11,127 nucleotides of DNA from an uncultured Flavobacteriales bacterium. GTDB taxonomy: Bacteria; Bacteroidota; Bacteroidia; Flavobacteriales_D; Crocinitomicaceae. The stretch spans positions 1 to 11,127 of the forward strand of contig CAJWCX010000017.1 in NCBI GenBank assembly GCA_913031405.1. The letters are read 5' to 3'. Positions 1 through 5,798 of this stretch are shown in pieces. Both the position numbers and the translations under genes were made by a program. The notes under the pieces were generated by a model, which searched no databases, had not been told where the DNA came from, and was given only the letters and a program-made list of their open reading frames with translations. The number at the start of each line of letters is the position of its first letter. Position 1 is the first letter of the stretch.

Positions 1-479
1 CGATCAAAGCTCTCAATAGTTTCAAGTATTTTTTTGCTGCTGTTGCTAATGGTTCCCTCTGGTATTTTGAATCCAATCTCTTGAGCGAGGTTGAGCTGAT
101 AAGGCTTGTTCCTTGCCATTAAGTCTGATTCTCTGCGGTTGATCCAAAAGCAATCTTTTAAAAAGTATCTAAGCGGGTCTAGGCTCATGTGCCATTCGCG
201 ATGCATAAACTTTTGCTGTTCAAATTCTACTGTATTTTTTGGAGGGTTTGTTAAATTTGGTTTGAGCCTCCACCATACAGCATCAATATCGGATGCATCA
301 ATAACATGACCATCGGATTCGATTTCAATTCTTAATGGATTATAATAATAAGTGATAGAATAACTGCCTCCCTTGTGTGGGTTGAGCACAAAAAAAGAGT
401 CTTCGGGTTCATTCAAAAATGAACAGACTGAGGCGATGTGAGGATCCTCTGCATCCCCGATAATTAGAATACACGACAC
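1..479 (-). CDS. ATP-grasp peptide macrocyclase (MvdC/MvdD-like, graspetide type), 3' end cut by window
   Basis: The reading frame is open from a GTG at 479 to the window edge, giving 159 N-terminal residues of a protein expected to be about 300-340 long. An in-frame TGA lies at 503-501 and there is no ATG between, so GTG is the only plausible start. Visible landmarks of the pre-ATP-grasp domain are a first strand reading CILIIGDAEDPH (residues 3-14), the VWWRLKP motif (68-74) that corresponds to the (V/I)WxRRP signature of graspetide synthetases, and a helix ARNKPYQLNLAQEIGFKIP (122-140) equivalent to the K-xx-QL-xx-A-xx-xG-xx-IP segment that leads into the ATP-binding core. By family knowledge it would use ATP to phosphorylate Asp/Glu side chains of a precursor and join them to Thr/Ser/Lys. 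The 61-residue peptide gene 28 nt upstream is the likely substrate. The catalytic C-terminal ATP-grasp half is outside the window, so activity cannot be judged. Confidence 0.74.
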   Translation of the reverse strand, partial: MSCILIIGDAEDPHIASVCSFLNEPEDSFFVLNPHKGGSYSITYYYNPLRIEIESDGHVIDASDIDAVWWRLKPNLTNPPKNTVEFEQQKFMHREWHMSLDPLRYFLKDCFWINRRESDLMARNKPYQLNLAQEIGFKIPEGTISNSSKKILETIESFD

Positions 480-507
480 TTTTCCAGTCTTAAGGTAAGG
501 TCAAATC

Positions 508-693
508 TTACATGTCGGAATCCGTGTCAGCTCCAACATCATTGGATCGAGGGCTGTTGGTAACGGTTGTAGTCGTTGTTCCTTTGTCAGAATCAACTGA
601 AGCCACACGGCTTGTCAAGGTTGTTCCTAAAGGCTGAATGGTAATTTCTTGATCGTCTTCTGCTTCTAATGTGATGGTGTATTTTTTGCCCAT
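508..693 (-). CDS. putative graspetide (omega-ester peptide) precursor, 61 aa
   Basis: A 61-residue acidic peptide encoded directly upstream of, and in the same direction as, the ATP-grasp gene. The first part (residues 3-22, including YTITLEAEDD and EITIQPL) has a regular alternating pattern and would be the leader recognised by the enzyme. The last part is the likely core: five consecutive Thr (39-43), Thr45, Ser47, Ser50, then Asp52, Asp56, Asp58 and Asp60 with Met61 at the end. Hydroxyl side chains followed by carboxylates is the substrate layout used by ATP-grasp macrocyclases. It has no Cys, no double-Gly cleavage site, and no PFFARFL leader motif or TxRxPSDxDE core of microviridins, so it is not an ordinary microviridin. 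The start at 693 is preceded by an A-rich stretch typical of this phylum. The role is inferred from composition and neighbour only; it could also be an unrelated small protein. Confidence 0.62.
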   Translation of the reverse strand: MGKKYTITLEAEDDQEITIQPLGTTLTSRVASVDSDKGTTTTTVTNSPRSNDVGADTDSDM

Positions 694-818
694 TTTTCTA
701 GTTTTTTTCTTTTGCCTACTCTACACAGTTTTTGGCGTCCCTGTTTTTAAAAGTTTTAAAATGGAGGTTTGATGGCATCCATTCCTTGTTTTAGTCTGAA
801 GTTGAGTACAATTCGAAA

Positions 819-849
819 CAAAGATACATCTTTATTTGAATCAAAAATA
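819..849 (-). promoter_or_regulatory. candidate promoter elements for the graspetide operon
   Basis: On the minus strand there are two perfect matches to the Bacteroidota minus-7 consensus TAnnTTTG: TATTTTTG at 849-842 and TATCTTTG at 826-819. A TTTG inside the first lies 15 nt before the second, shorter than the usual 17-21 nt for a minus-33 box, so the exact pairing is uncertain. Transcription from the second would start near 812 and leave a leader of roughly 120 nt before the peptide ATG at 693. The position just past the DUF2461 stop (868) supports separate transcription of the peptide and ATP-grasp genes. Confidence 0.38.
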
Positions 850-867
850 TGTCTAAAAGGGTACCAA

Positions 868-1533
868 TCAGATGATTGATTCTCCATTGAGGTCTGTAGT
901 AAGCACGTCGCCCATAAAGTTGAGAAATGGCCGCACAGCATTGAACTTTTTTTCCAGGTATTTTGAAAGATTTGACTCATGGATGAGGCTATCAGGAATC
1001 TTTTGGTGGAAAATGAATTGTTTGAACCTTAAGTTTGTAATTCCTGGGTGATCTTTGTCGAATCCTTTAGGTGCTGTTTTTAGCTGGTCTCCCTGCATTG
1101 AGCCCCATTCTTGAATCAACTTTTTCTCCGCTGCCATTTTCTCAAAGTATTCATGGTCCATTTCAATTTCTTTTCGGATGCGGAAAAGGTCCTCTTTATT
1201 GGGACCCCAAAATCCAGACGCAACGAAAGAATTATCAGGTTCAAGGTGCAAATAATAACCCCCTCTGAATTTGGGTTTTGTACGGTGAAAAGCAATCCCA
1301 AAGTGTGTTTTGTAAGGCGTTTTATTTTTAGAAAAACGAACATCTCTGTAGATCCGAAAAACTTTGTGGCTATCAAGCTGATTTGCGCCATGTAGCTTTT
1401 GAAATAAATGACTGGAGAGGGTTTGCACACATTTTTTGGCGTAATCATGGTCGGATTTATGGGCATGAAACCATTCTCTATTGTTATTTTCTCTAAGAGA
1501 TTTCAAAAAGGCAAACACTTCGGGTTCTAACAT
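868..1533 (-). CDS. DUF2461 / TIGR02453 family protein
   Basis: A 221-residue soluble protein of the DUF2461 family, whose biochemical role is unknown. Family hallmarks seen here: the N-terminal FLKSLRENNNREWFHAHK region (9-26), the highly conserved FRIYRDVRFSKNKTPYKTH segment (59-77), and GGYYLHLEP followed by a SGFWGP turn (about 91-111). The length agrees with typical members of about 220-230 residues. No signal peptide or membrane segment is visible, so it should be cytoplasmic. It starts 49 nt downstream of the proC stop on the same strand, and no TAnnTTTG element is visible in that gap, so co-transcription with proC is plausible. The function of the family does not suggest a link to proline synthesis. 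Confidence 0.9.
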   Translation of the reverse strand: MLEPEVFAFLKSLRENNNREWFHAHKSDHDYAKKCVQTLSSHLFQKLHGANQLDSHKVFRIYRDVRFSKNKTPYKTHFGIAFHRTKPKFRGGYYLHLEPDNSFVASGFWGPNKEDLFRIRKEIEMDHEYFEKMAAEKKLIQEWGSMQGDQLKTAPKGFDKDHPGITNLRFKQFIFHQKIPDSLIHESNLSKYLEKKFNAVRPFLNFMGDVLTTDLNGESII

Positions 1534-1582
1534 GGTTTCTAATTTTATGGAATTTGAAAATAATAAAAACAGGTCAAATCAT

Positions 1583-2380
1583 CTAAGAATCAATGGACTC
1601 ATGAGAGGTCAAAATCCCTTTAATCAAAGCAGAGCTAAAACCATTATGCTCCATTTCATTTAGACCAGAGATGGTGCAGCCCTTAGGCGTGGTCACCTTA
1701 TCAATTTCGTATTCAGGATGCCGTTGACCCTCAATAAGTAATTGTGCAGCTCCCTTAACGGTCTGATTAACAATAGCGCTTGCTGTTTTGGAGTCAAATC
1801 CAATTTGTATACCACCTTGTACCATTCCCCTTATAAAACGAAGGGCAAAAGCAACTCCGCATGCACCCAGAACGGTTGACGAATCCATAAGATTCTCATC
1901 TATTCGAATGCAGGTCCCAATGCCATTGAAACATCGTTCTACGAGCTCGTCGTGTGTCGAGGTTTGCGAAGTAATACAGGTCATCGACGTTCCGACATCT
2001 GCTGCTGTATTTGGCATGGCGCGATAAACCGTAGTGTTGTTACCTAGAGTTGTTTGAAGTTCCGTTAGTGAGACTCCGGTGGCCAAAGAAACCACGACCT
2101 GATTGTCAGGATCAATTGCTGGAGCAAGTTCTTTGAGCACCTCCAAAACATTGTATGGCTTCAGAGCCAGGAGAATAAGCTCAGCTCCCTCAATGGCCTT
2201 GGTGTTGTCGCTCAAGACTTGAACCCCATGTTTTTTAAAGTGTTCGAGGTCTGCGGTGTTTCTTTTGGTTACCGTGATGCGATTTCCCCCGATTTCTTTT
2301 GTTTTAATGAGTCCTTTTAAAATCGATTGACCCAGGTTTCCGCAGCCTATGATGGTGATGTTTCCCTTTTTCATTTTCAA
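1583..2380 (-). CDS. proC: pyrroline-5-carboxylate reductase
   Basis: Catalyses the last step of proline biosynthesis, the NAD(P)H-dependent reduction of 1-pyrroline-5-carboxylate to L-proline, in the cytoplasm. The 265-residue protein has the N-terminal Rossmann motif GCGNLG (12-17), the ALKP loop near the end of the nucleotide-binding domain, the RAMPNTAA motif in the middle, the helical dimerisation region containing GACGVAFALRFI, and the C-terminal signature VTTPKGCTISGL (230-241) followed by NEMEHNGFSSALIKGI. The length matches the family. Two ATGs lie two codons apart (2380 and 2374); either could be used. If the minus-7 element at 2402-2395 is real, the leader is very short (about 8-14 nt), which makes the inner ATG equally likely. 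No truncation or missing motif is evident. Confidence 0.95.
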   Translation of the reverse strand: MKMKKGNITIIGCGNLGQSILKGLIKTKEIGGNRITVTKRNTADLEHFKKHGVQVLSDNTKAIEGAELILLALKPYNVLEVLKELAPAIDPDNQVVVSLATGVSLTELQTTLGNNTTVYRAMPNTAADVGTSMTCITSQTSTHDELVERCFNGIGTCIRIDENLMDSSTVLGACGVAFALRFIRGMVQGGIQIGFDSKTASAIVNQTVKGAAQLLIEGQRHPEYEIDKVTTPKGCTISGLNEMEHNGFSSALIKGILTSHESIDS

Positions 2381-2394
2381 AAAAAATATGGATG

Positions 2395-2402
2395 CAAAGT
2401 TA
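2395..2402 (-). promoter_or_regulatory. minus-7 promoter element of proC
   Basis: TAACTTTG on the minus strand is a perfect TAnnTTTG minus-7 box placed 15 nt before the first proC ATG, inside the 51-nt gap after the upstream lipoprotein gene. A clear TTTG minus-33 box is not present; a weak TTAG lies about 21 nt upstream. Transcription would begin near 2388. Confidence 0.45.
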
Positions 2403-2431
2403 GGCTTTATTCTAACGCTGACTCTAATGAG

Positions 2432-2857
2432 TTATTCAAGAACCTGGAGTATGACCATGTATTCTCCAATGCGGCTTTGGATTTCATGATTTCCATCACA
2501 AATGTCCCAATGACCATCTCTCATTTCAACTTCTAATTGAAGCGCTTTGATATCACCTTCAATATTTTCTAACTTTTCATTTAGATCTTTGATGGAGACA
2601 TGGCTTTCACAGAACTTGATAAAATAATCTTGGATGGATTGTTGAATATAATATTCAATGTGATCTGTTGTTCTTCCAGCTTTGTTTACAAATTGTTTTT
2701 TAACAATTGGGGCTGTAATTAAGTAGGACTTTTCAGCTGGATTTTTGTCAGAGACATTGCTCTGTTGACTCGTTTTTTCTTTTGATATTGAGCAGGATAA
2801 CAAGATGCTTGAAGCAATTACAAATAAAGAAAAGTCAGATGAGAAAGCTAATTTCAT
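2432..2857 (-). CDS. hypothetical lipoprotein
   Basis: Not recognised as a named family. The 141-residue product begins with a hydrophobic stretch ending in ILLSC, a lipobox with Cys22 as the lipidation site, followed by a Ser/Lys-rich linker (SISKEKTSQQSNVSDK). This predicts an envelope lipoprotein. The C-terminal half is charged and helical in appearance, with IKDLNEKLENIEGDIKAL looking like a short coiled coil, then a segment with one Cys (WDICDGN) and a hydrophobic tail. It lies between proC (51 nt downstream) and the split KPC-domain gene (67 nt upstream), all on the minus strand. Context gives no functional clue. The coding status rests on the intact signal sequence and uninterrupted frame. 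Confidence 0.62.
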   Translation of the reverse strand: MKLAFSSDFSLFVIASSILLSCSISKEKTSQQSNVSDKNPAEKSYLITAPIVKKQFVNKAGRTTDHIEYYIQQSIQDYFIKFCESHVSIKDLNEKLENIEGDIKALQLEVEMRDGHWDICDGNHEIQSRIGEYMVILQVLE

Positions 2858-2924
2858 TGAATCAAAGCCTTTTCAACGAAGGTAAGGAATATCTCAAGTA
2901 ATAGGCCATATGTGGTTTTGTTTG

Positions 2925-3392
2925 TTATTTAAAAGTATCTCTTTTTGGATATTTTGTATCAGTCATTATGATTTTCCCAACTACTTTTGGAGGATTTACT
3001 TCTCCTATTGTCCTCGCCATGGAGTCGCACGAAGATTCTGACCCAATGACATCACCAGTCGTGTTTGTGCTTGGTTCGACTTCGATGATTTCACCAATTT
3101 CACCAAGAATAGGGGGGATAGGAGGGGGAGCAATGAATCCTTTTTTCAATTTAATGTTGGCAGTTTGATTCGGCCGTTTCATATTTCCCATTAGGGGTTC
3201 GTCTTGTTGTCTCTCTAGTGTATCCCAGCCTAAGATGGCTTCGGGTTTAGGAACCTTAGTCTCATTTAAGGGGATCTGTTTTGTTTTTTCCTCATGTTCA
3301 CATCCTGTTAACAGCATTAATAAGCTTAGGGCTCCAAGTAAGGATATCCTGACGGGTTTATACCGAACACCATTCTCAATTCGATGATACAA
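2925..3392 (-). CDS. C-terminal part of a split KPC-EDWNKM-domain membrane protein (or a separate lipoprotein)
   Basis: The 155-residue frame only has a TTG start (3392); the frame is open further upstream to a TGA at 3452, reading HLNEEKKSKNLRWINQLYHR before that TTG. A single hydrophobic segment RISLLGALSLLMLLTGC is followed by a Pro-rich tail with spaced Gly motifs (LMGNM, ILGEIGEII, GDVIG, TIGEV, VVGKII). In Bacteroidota the KPC-EDWNKM domain is commonly followed in one chain by a transmembrane segment and such a Gly-motif tail, so I read this as the second half of the gene whose N-terminus is at 3637-3434. Joining the frames needs a minus-1 shift close to 3437. If translated alone, the LLTGC stretch would act as a lipobox. 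Function unknown. Confidence 0.6.
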   Translation of the reverse strand: MYHRIENGVRYKPVRISLLGALSLLMLLTGCEHEEKTKQIPLNETKVPKPEAILGWDTLERQQDEPLMGNMKRPNQTANIKLKKGFIAPPPIPPILGEIGEIIEVEPSTNTTGDVIGSESSCDSMARTIGEVNPPKVVGKIIMTDTKYPKRDTFK

Positions 3393-3433
3393 TTGATTGA
3401 TCCACCGTAGATTTTTTGATTTTTTTTCTTCGT

Positions 3434-3637
3434 TTAGATGAGCTGATGATCAAATGCGTCCACAGATTCGCTCCTTGCTTTTTTTGTCAAGTAATTGGAA
3501 ATTTCGTCACGGCTCATCTGCGTAAAGTAAACCACTGTTTTATCACATAGTTGACAGTGTCTACCCACCTCGTTAGTACTCATTTTATTCCAGTCTTCGA
3601 GGCATGGTTTTTCAATATGCAACTGTCGTTCTTTCAT
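3434..3637 (-). CDS. KPC-EDWNKM domain protein, N-terminal part of a split gene
   Basis: A 67-residue product that carries a domain frequent in Bacteroidota: KPCLEDWNKMS (residues 10-20), GRHCQLCDKTVVYFTQMS and a final ISNYL helix. The Cys pair in HCQLCDKTV together with the Cys of KPC looks like a small metal-binding or redox site; the role of the domain is not known to me. In relatives this N-terminal region is followed by a CG-F-xx-QL element and then a transmembrane segment. Here the equivalent reads VDAFDHQL, lacking the Cys, and then hits a TAA at 3436-3434. The frame one base upstream continues with LNEEKKSKN and the membrane segment of the next entry. This suggests a recent frameshift in a single gene spanning 3637-2925. 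Confidence 0.72.
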   Translation of the reverse strand: MKERQLHIEKPCLEDWNKMSTNEVGRHCQLCDKTVVYFTQMSRDEISNYLTKKARSESVDAFDHQLI

Positions 3638-3790
3638 CTCTTTCTGATGGTGTACAACTAAGAGTAATTGACGTTCATTTTATTTACATTAATGATGAAT
3701 CAGATCTCGAGGATGGGCATAAATATTTTTTATTTAGTCATGAATAAATATTTGATTATTATTTTTATATTGAATTAAAAACAAATAAAT

Positions 3791-4168
3791 ATGGGATTAT
3801 TATCAAATTTAATGGGCAATGCTTCTGAAATTGATCCAGTAGAATTGGAAAAAGATTTTGCACCAATTCTTTTTGAAAACGAGGAGATTGAGGCCGCGTA
3901 CAAGATTTTTAGAGATAAATGGATTTTTACAGGTAAAAGGTTGATTATGCAGGATATTCAAGGATTAACTGGAAAAAAAGTTGAATATCATAGTGTTCCA
4001 TATAAGTCAGTCACTCAATTTTCTGTTGAAACAGCTGGATCTTTTGACTCGGACAGTGAAATTAAAATTTGGATTTCAGGACAAGCAACACCATTAAAAA
4101 AAGAGTTAAAGAAAGGCATTGATGTCATTGGTCTTCAAAAAAAGTTATCGTCCTATATTTGTCGCTAA
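3791..4168 (+). CDS. bacterial PH domain protein (bPH_1 type)
   Basis: A 125-residue protein consisting of a single bacterial pleckstrin-homology-like domain. It matches the family in the N-terminal MGLLSNLMGNASEID, the EEIEAAYKIFRDKWIFTGKR segment, the QGLTGKKVEYHSVPYKSV motif and the FSVETAGSFDSDSEIKIWISG stretch, closing with an amphipathic helix (KGIDVIGLQKKLSSYI). Length is full for the family, and no signal peptide or membrane helix is present. The function of these proteins is unknown; envelope-stress or membrane-associated roles have been suggested for some relatives. It is the only plus-strand gene in the left half, is flanked by about 150 bp of very AT-rich DNA, and sits between two related copies of the KPC-EDWNKM domain. 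Such proteins are common in Firmicutes, so acquisition by transfer is possible but unproven. Confidence 0.87.
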   Translation: MGLLSNLMGNASEIDPVELEKDFAPILFENEEIEAAYKIFRDKWIFTGKRLIMQDIQGLTGKKVEYHSVPYKSVTQFSVETAGSFDSDSEIKIWISGQATPLKKELKKGIDVIGLQKKLSSYICR

Positions 4169-4187
4169 TTTTATTGAGTAAGTCTTA

Positions 4188-4286
4188 TTAGAATAGGTCT
4201 TTGATATGCCTGCCCATTTGCTTAGGACTCATTTTATTCCAGTCTTCTAGGCGTTGTTTTTCAATACGCAACTGTGGTTTTTTCAT
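4188..4286 (-). pseudogene. truncated, decayed copy of the KPC-EDWNKM domain
   Basis: The minus strand reads an ATG at 4286 followed by 32 codons to a TAA at 4190-4188. The product contains QLRIEKQRLEDWNKMS and GRHIKDLF, clearly homologous to QLHIEKPCLEDWNKMS and GRHCQLCDK of the gene at 3637-3434. By hand alignment about 67 of the first 81 nucleotides agree. Both Cys positions that can be compared are lost (KPC has become KQR, HC has become HI), and the copy stops before the second Cys and the membrane part. It is best explained as a remnant of a duplicated gene rather than a working small protein. Confidence 0.62.
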
Positions 4287-4355
4287 GGTTTTTTGAGGAG
4301 CACTTTTACAGATCAATAAAGTTCATTATTGTTGGCACTATTTCTTTGAAAACAA

Positions 4356-4383
4356 AAAAGGCAAGGAGGATTCCTTGCCTTTT
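4356..4383 (-). terminator. intrinsic terminator of the porin gene
   Basis: A perfect 12-bp stem (AAAAGGCAAGGA paired with TCCTTGCCTTTT) with a 4-nt loop. Read on the minus strand it is followed by a run of six T, 37 nt after the porin stop codon, fitting a Rho-independent terminator for that gene. On the plus strand it ends in four T and could weakly stop transcription from the PH-domain gene too. Confidence 0.82.
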
Positions 4384-4420
4384 CATAAATAGAGGCCTCA
4401 TTTGAGAAGCTTATTGTTCG

Positions 4421-5536
4421 CTAGAAATTAAATTCTGTCTGTAGTCTAATGAAGATGACATCATCATTATTTGCCTCTTGAGTGATGCCGAAATCACCTT
4501 GAATTTTCAAGTTGTGTCCCACAACATATTTTGAAAATCCAAGTGTATATTGTGTGAAGTTATCAAGACCCGTTGCTTCCTCGAAATTAACTTGAGTATA
4601 TCTTCCTGCAAATTCCCAGTTGTTTTTGAATAAGTATCCACCTTGAAGATTTAGCGCAGATCCTGTATGGTAAACCTCTCCAAGGTCGTTTACAGGGGTA
4701 CCATCTGTCGCAATTCTGTTGGCATACTCGCCAAAAAAGGACAATCCTCTATACTTGAAGTGTGCATCTGCTTGAATGCTCTGCAGGTCTCTTGTAGTTC
4801 CTGCTATATCATTACCCATTTGCCCCCCTTGACGAACGGCGTTGTCGTTGTAATCATAGGTAACACTTAGCATCAGTTTCGGTGTCTCTTCCCTCTTGAG
4901 GTCGGAAGCAAAGTAATCCCCTTTTTTTGTGAAATTTCCGAAAGGAAGTAGCTCTACCCTTCCAGTATATGAATTGCCTGAGGACATCCCTTTTCTATTG
5001 AGCCCCTCTCCTTGAGAAACGGCTAGCTTGGAACGTATTAAAAACGTTTTTCCAAGGTTCAACTTGTGTCTCAACTGAAAACCAGCATCACGGTCAAGTG
5101 TGAAGTATTTATTGAGTAGAGAACGATCTACGAGTTGTAGTTTTTGAGACGAGAATACTCGCTCAATATTACCTGGCATTTTTGTTTGACCAAACCAAAT
5201 ATTCCAATTTCCTGCAAAGTTCCACTTAATCACAGCGTCCAATACCTGTCCATTGTGCACGTCGTATTCAAATTTGTATTGGACTTTAGGACTAAAAGCA
5301 TATCCATGACCTTTAATTCTCGCCCTACGAACATAAGCACGATCAGAGAAAGTACTATCCGAAAAATCAAATTCTCCGTCATATCTTGTCTGAAAACGAA
5401 AGGCTACTTTTGTGGTCCAAGAAGCATCTTTAGATTTGAGGTTGATGATACCTTTTCCAAATGGAGTATTGGTAAGGTCCTGTGCAAAAACCACAGAGAA
5501 CATGAATAGAAATGGTAATAGAAATAATTTTTTCAT
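4421..5536 (-). CDS. porin, phosphate-selective O/P family type
   Basis: An outer-membrane beta-barrel of 371 residues. The start at 5536 is chosen because the sequence from there begins MKKLFLLPFLFMFSVVFA-QD, a standard signal peptide with cleavage before Gln; a frame extension to 5584 would place 16 unlikely residues before it. The mature part alternates short amphipathic strands with charged turns, has the RAYVRRARI-KGHGYAFSPKVQYKFEYD segment characteristic of the porin O/P family near the N-terminus, and ends in a strand with terminal Phe (IRLQTEFNF), the usual barrel insertion signal. Typical members are 350-420 residues. It is transcribed away from a Na/Pi symporter gene across a shared control region with two operator-like repeats, which supports a role in outer-membrane phosphate (anion) passage. 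True substrate is not shown by sequence alone. Confidence 0.86.
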   Translation of the reverse strand: MKKLFLLPFLFMFSVVFAQDLTNTPFGKGIINLKSKDASWTTKVAFRFQTRYDGEFDFSDSTFSDRAYVRRARIKGHGYAFSPKVQYKFEYDVHNGQVLDAVIKWNFAGNWNIWFGQTKMPGNIERVFSSQKLQLVDRSLLNKYFTLDRDAGFQLRHKLNLGKTFLIRSKLAVSQGEGLNRKGMSSGNSYTGRVELLPFGNFTKKGDYFASDLKREETPKLMLSVTYDYNDNAVRQGGQMGNDIAGTTRDLQSIQADAHFKYRGLSFFGEYANRIATDGTPVNDLGEVYHTGSALNLQGGYLFKNNWEFAGRYTQVNFEEATGLDNFTQYTLGFSKYVVGHNLKIQGDFGITQEANNDDVIFIRLQTEFNF

Positions 5537-5602
5537 TTTTTCATTTTTAAATTCTGGTACAAAGAATGGGATAAAAATTGGCACTCAAACTATCCTTGTT
5601 GT

Positions 5603-5622
5603 ATTCTTAACAATAAGTTAAC
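5603..5622 (+). promoter_or_regulatory. putative Pho-type operator, porin side
   Basis: Core TTAACAATAAGTTAAC at 5607-5622 has two TTAAC half-sites starting 11 bp apart (5607 and 5618), the spacing used by OmpR-family regulators such as PhoB/PhoP; the Bacillus PhoP box is built from TTAACA-like repeats. A near-identical element (18 of 20 positions) occurs in reverse orientation at 5713-5732. It lies 67 nt upstream of the porin ATG, just before an imperfect minus-7 like TAGTTTG (5592-5586, minus strand). Identity of the binding protein is inferred from the flanking phosphate-transport genes. Confidence 0.48.
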
Positions 5623-5712
5623 CCAGGACAAAAATGAGCATATGTAAGGGGGTATCTTTTCCCGATTATGATTTTATAGATCTGTAAATCAACAACTTAA
5701 ATAAAAAACAAT

Positions 5713-5732
5713 GTTAACTTATCGTTAACAAT
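5713..5732 (-). promoter_or_regulatory. putative Pho-type operator, symporter side
   Basis: On the minus strand the core reads TTAACGATAAGTTAAC (5728-5713), differing by one base from the core at 5607-5622, again with TTAAC half-sites 11 bp apart. It ends 12 nt upstream of the minus-33 TTTG of the symporter promoter, where an activator would contact RNA polymerase. Confidence 0.48.
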
Positions 5733-5744
5733 TATTTCTTTTTT

Positions 5745-5773
5745 TTTGACGATGGTTTACTTCTGTATTTTTG
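5745..5773 (+). promoter_or_regulatory. promoter of the Na/Pi symporter operon
   Basis: A TTTG minus-33 box (5745-5748) is separated by 17 nt from a perfect TAnnTTTG minus-7 box, TATTTTTG (5766-5773). This is the Bacteroidota sigma-ABfr-type layout. Transcription should start near 5780, giving a short leader of about 19 nt before the ATG at 5799. Confidence 0.6.
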
Positions 5774-5798
5774 CGTTTGTAATCTATAAAGAATAGCT

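Noticed and set aside
106..309. Plus-strand open frame opposite the ATP-grasp gene
   Set aside because: It is antisense to a frame with recognisable motifs and its translation has no domain or signal sequence.
1116..1466. Minus-strand 116-codon frame inside the DUF2461 gene
   Set aside because: Same strand but a different frame from a well-supported gene; its translation is not coherent as a protein.
3719..3790. AT-rich stretch with AAATATTT repeats upstream of the PH-domain gene as a promoter or operator
   Set aside because: No TAnnTTTG match is present and short AT palindromes are expected in such base composition.
5537..5584. Upstream ATG that extends the porin by 16 residues
   Set aside because: The extension would bury a textbook signal peptide; the start at 5536 is better.
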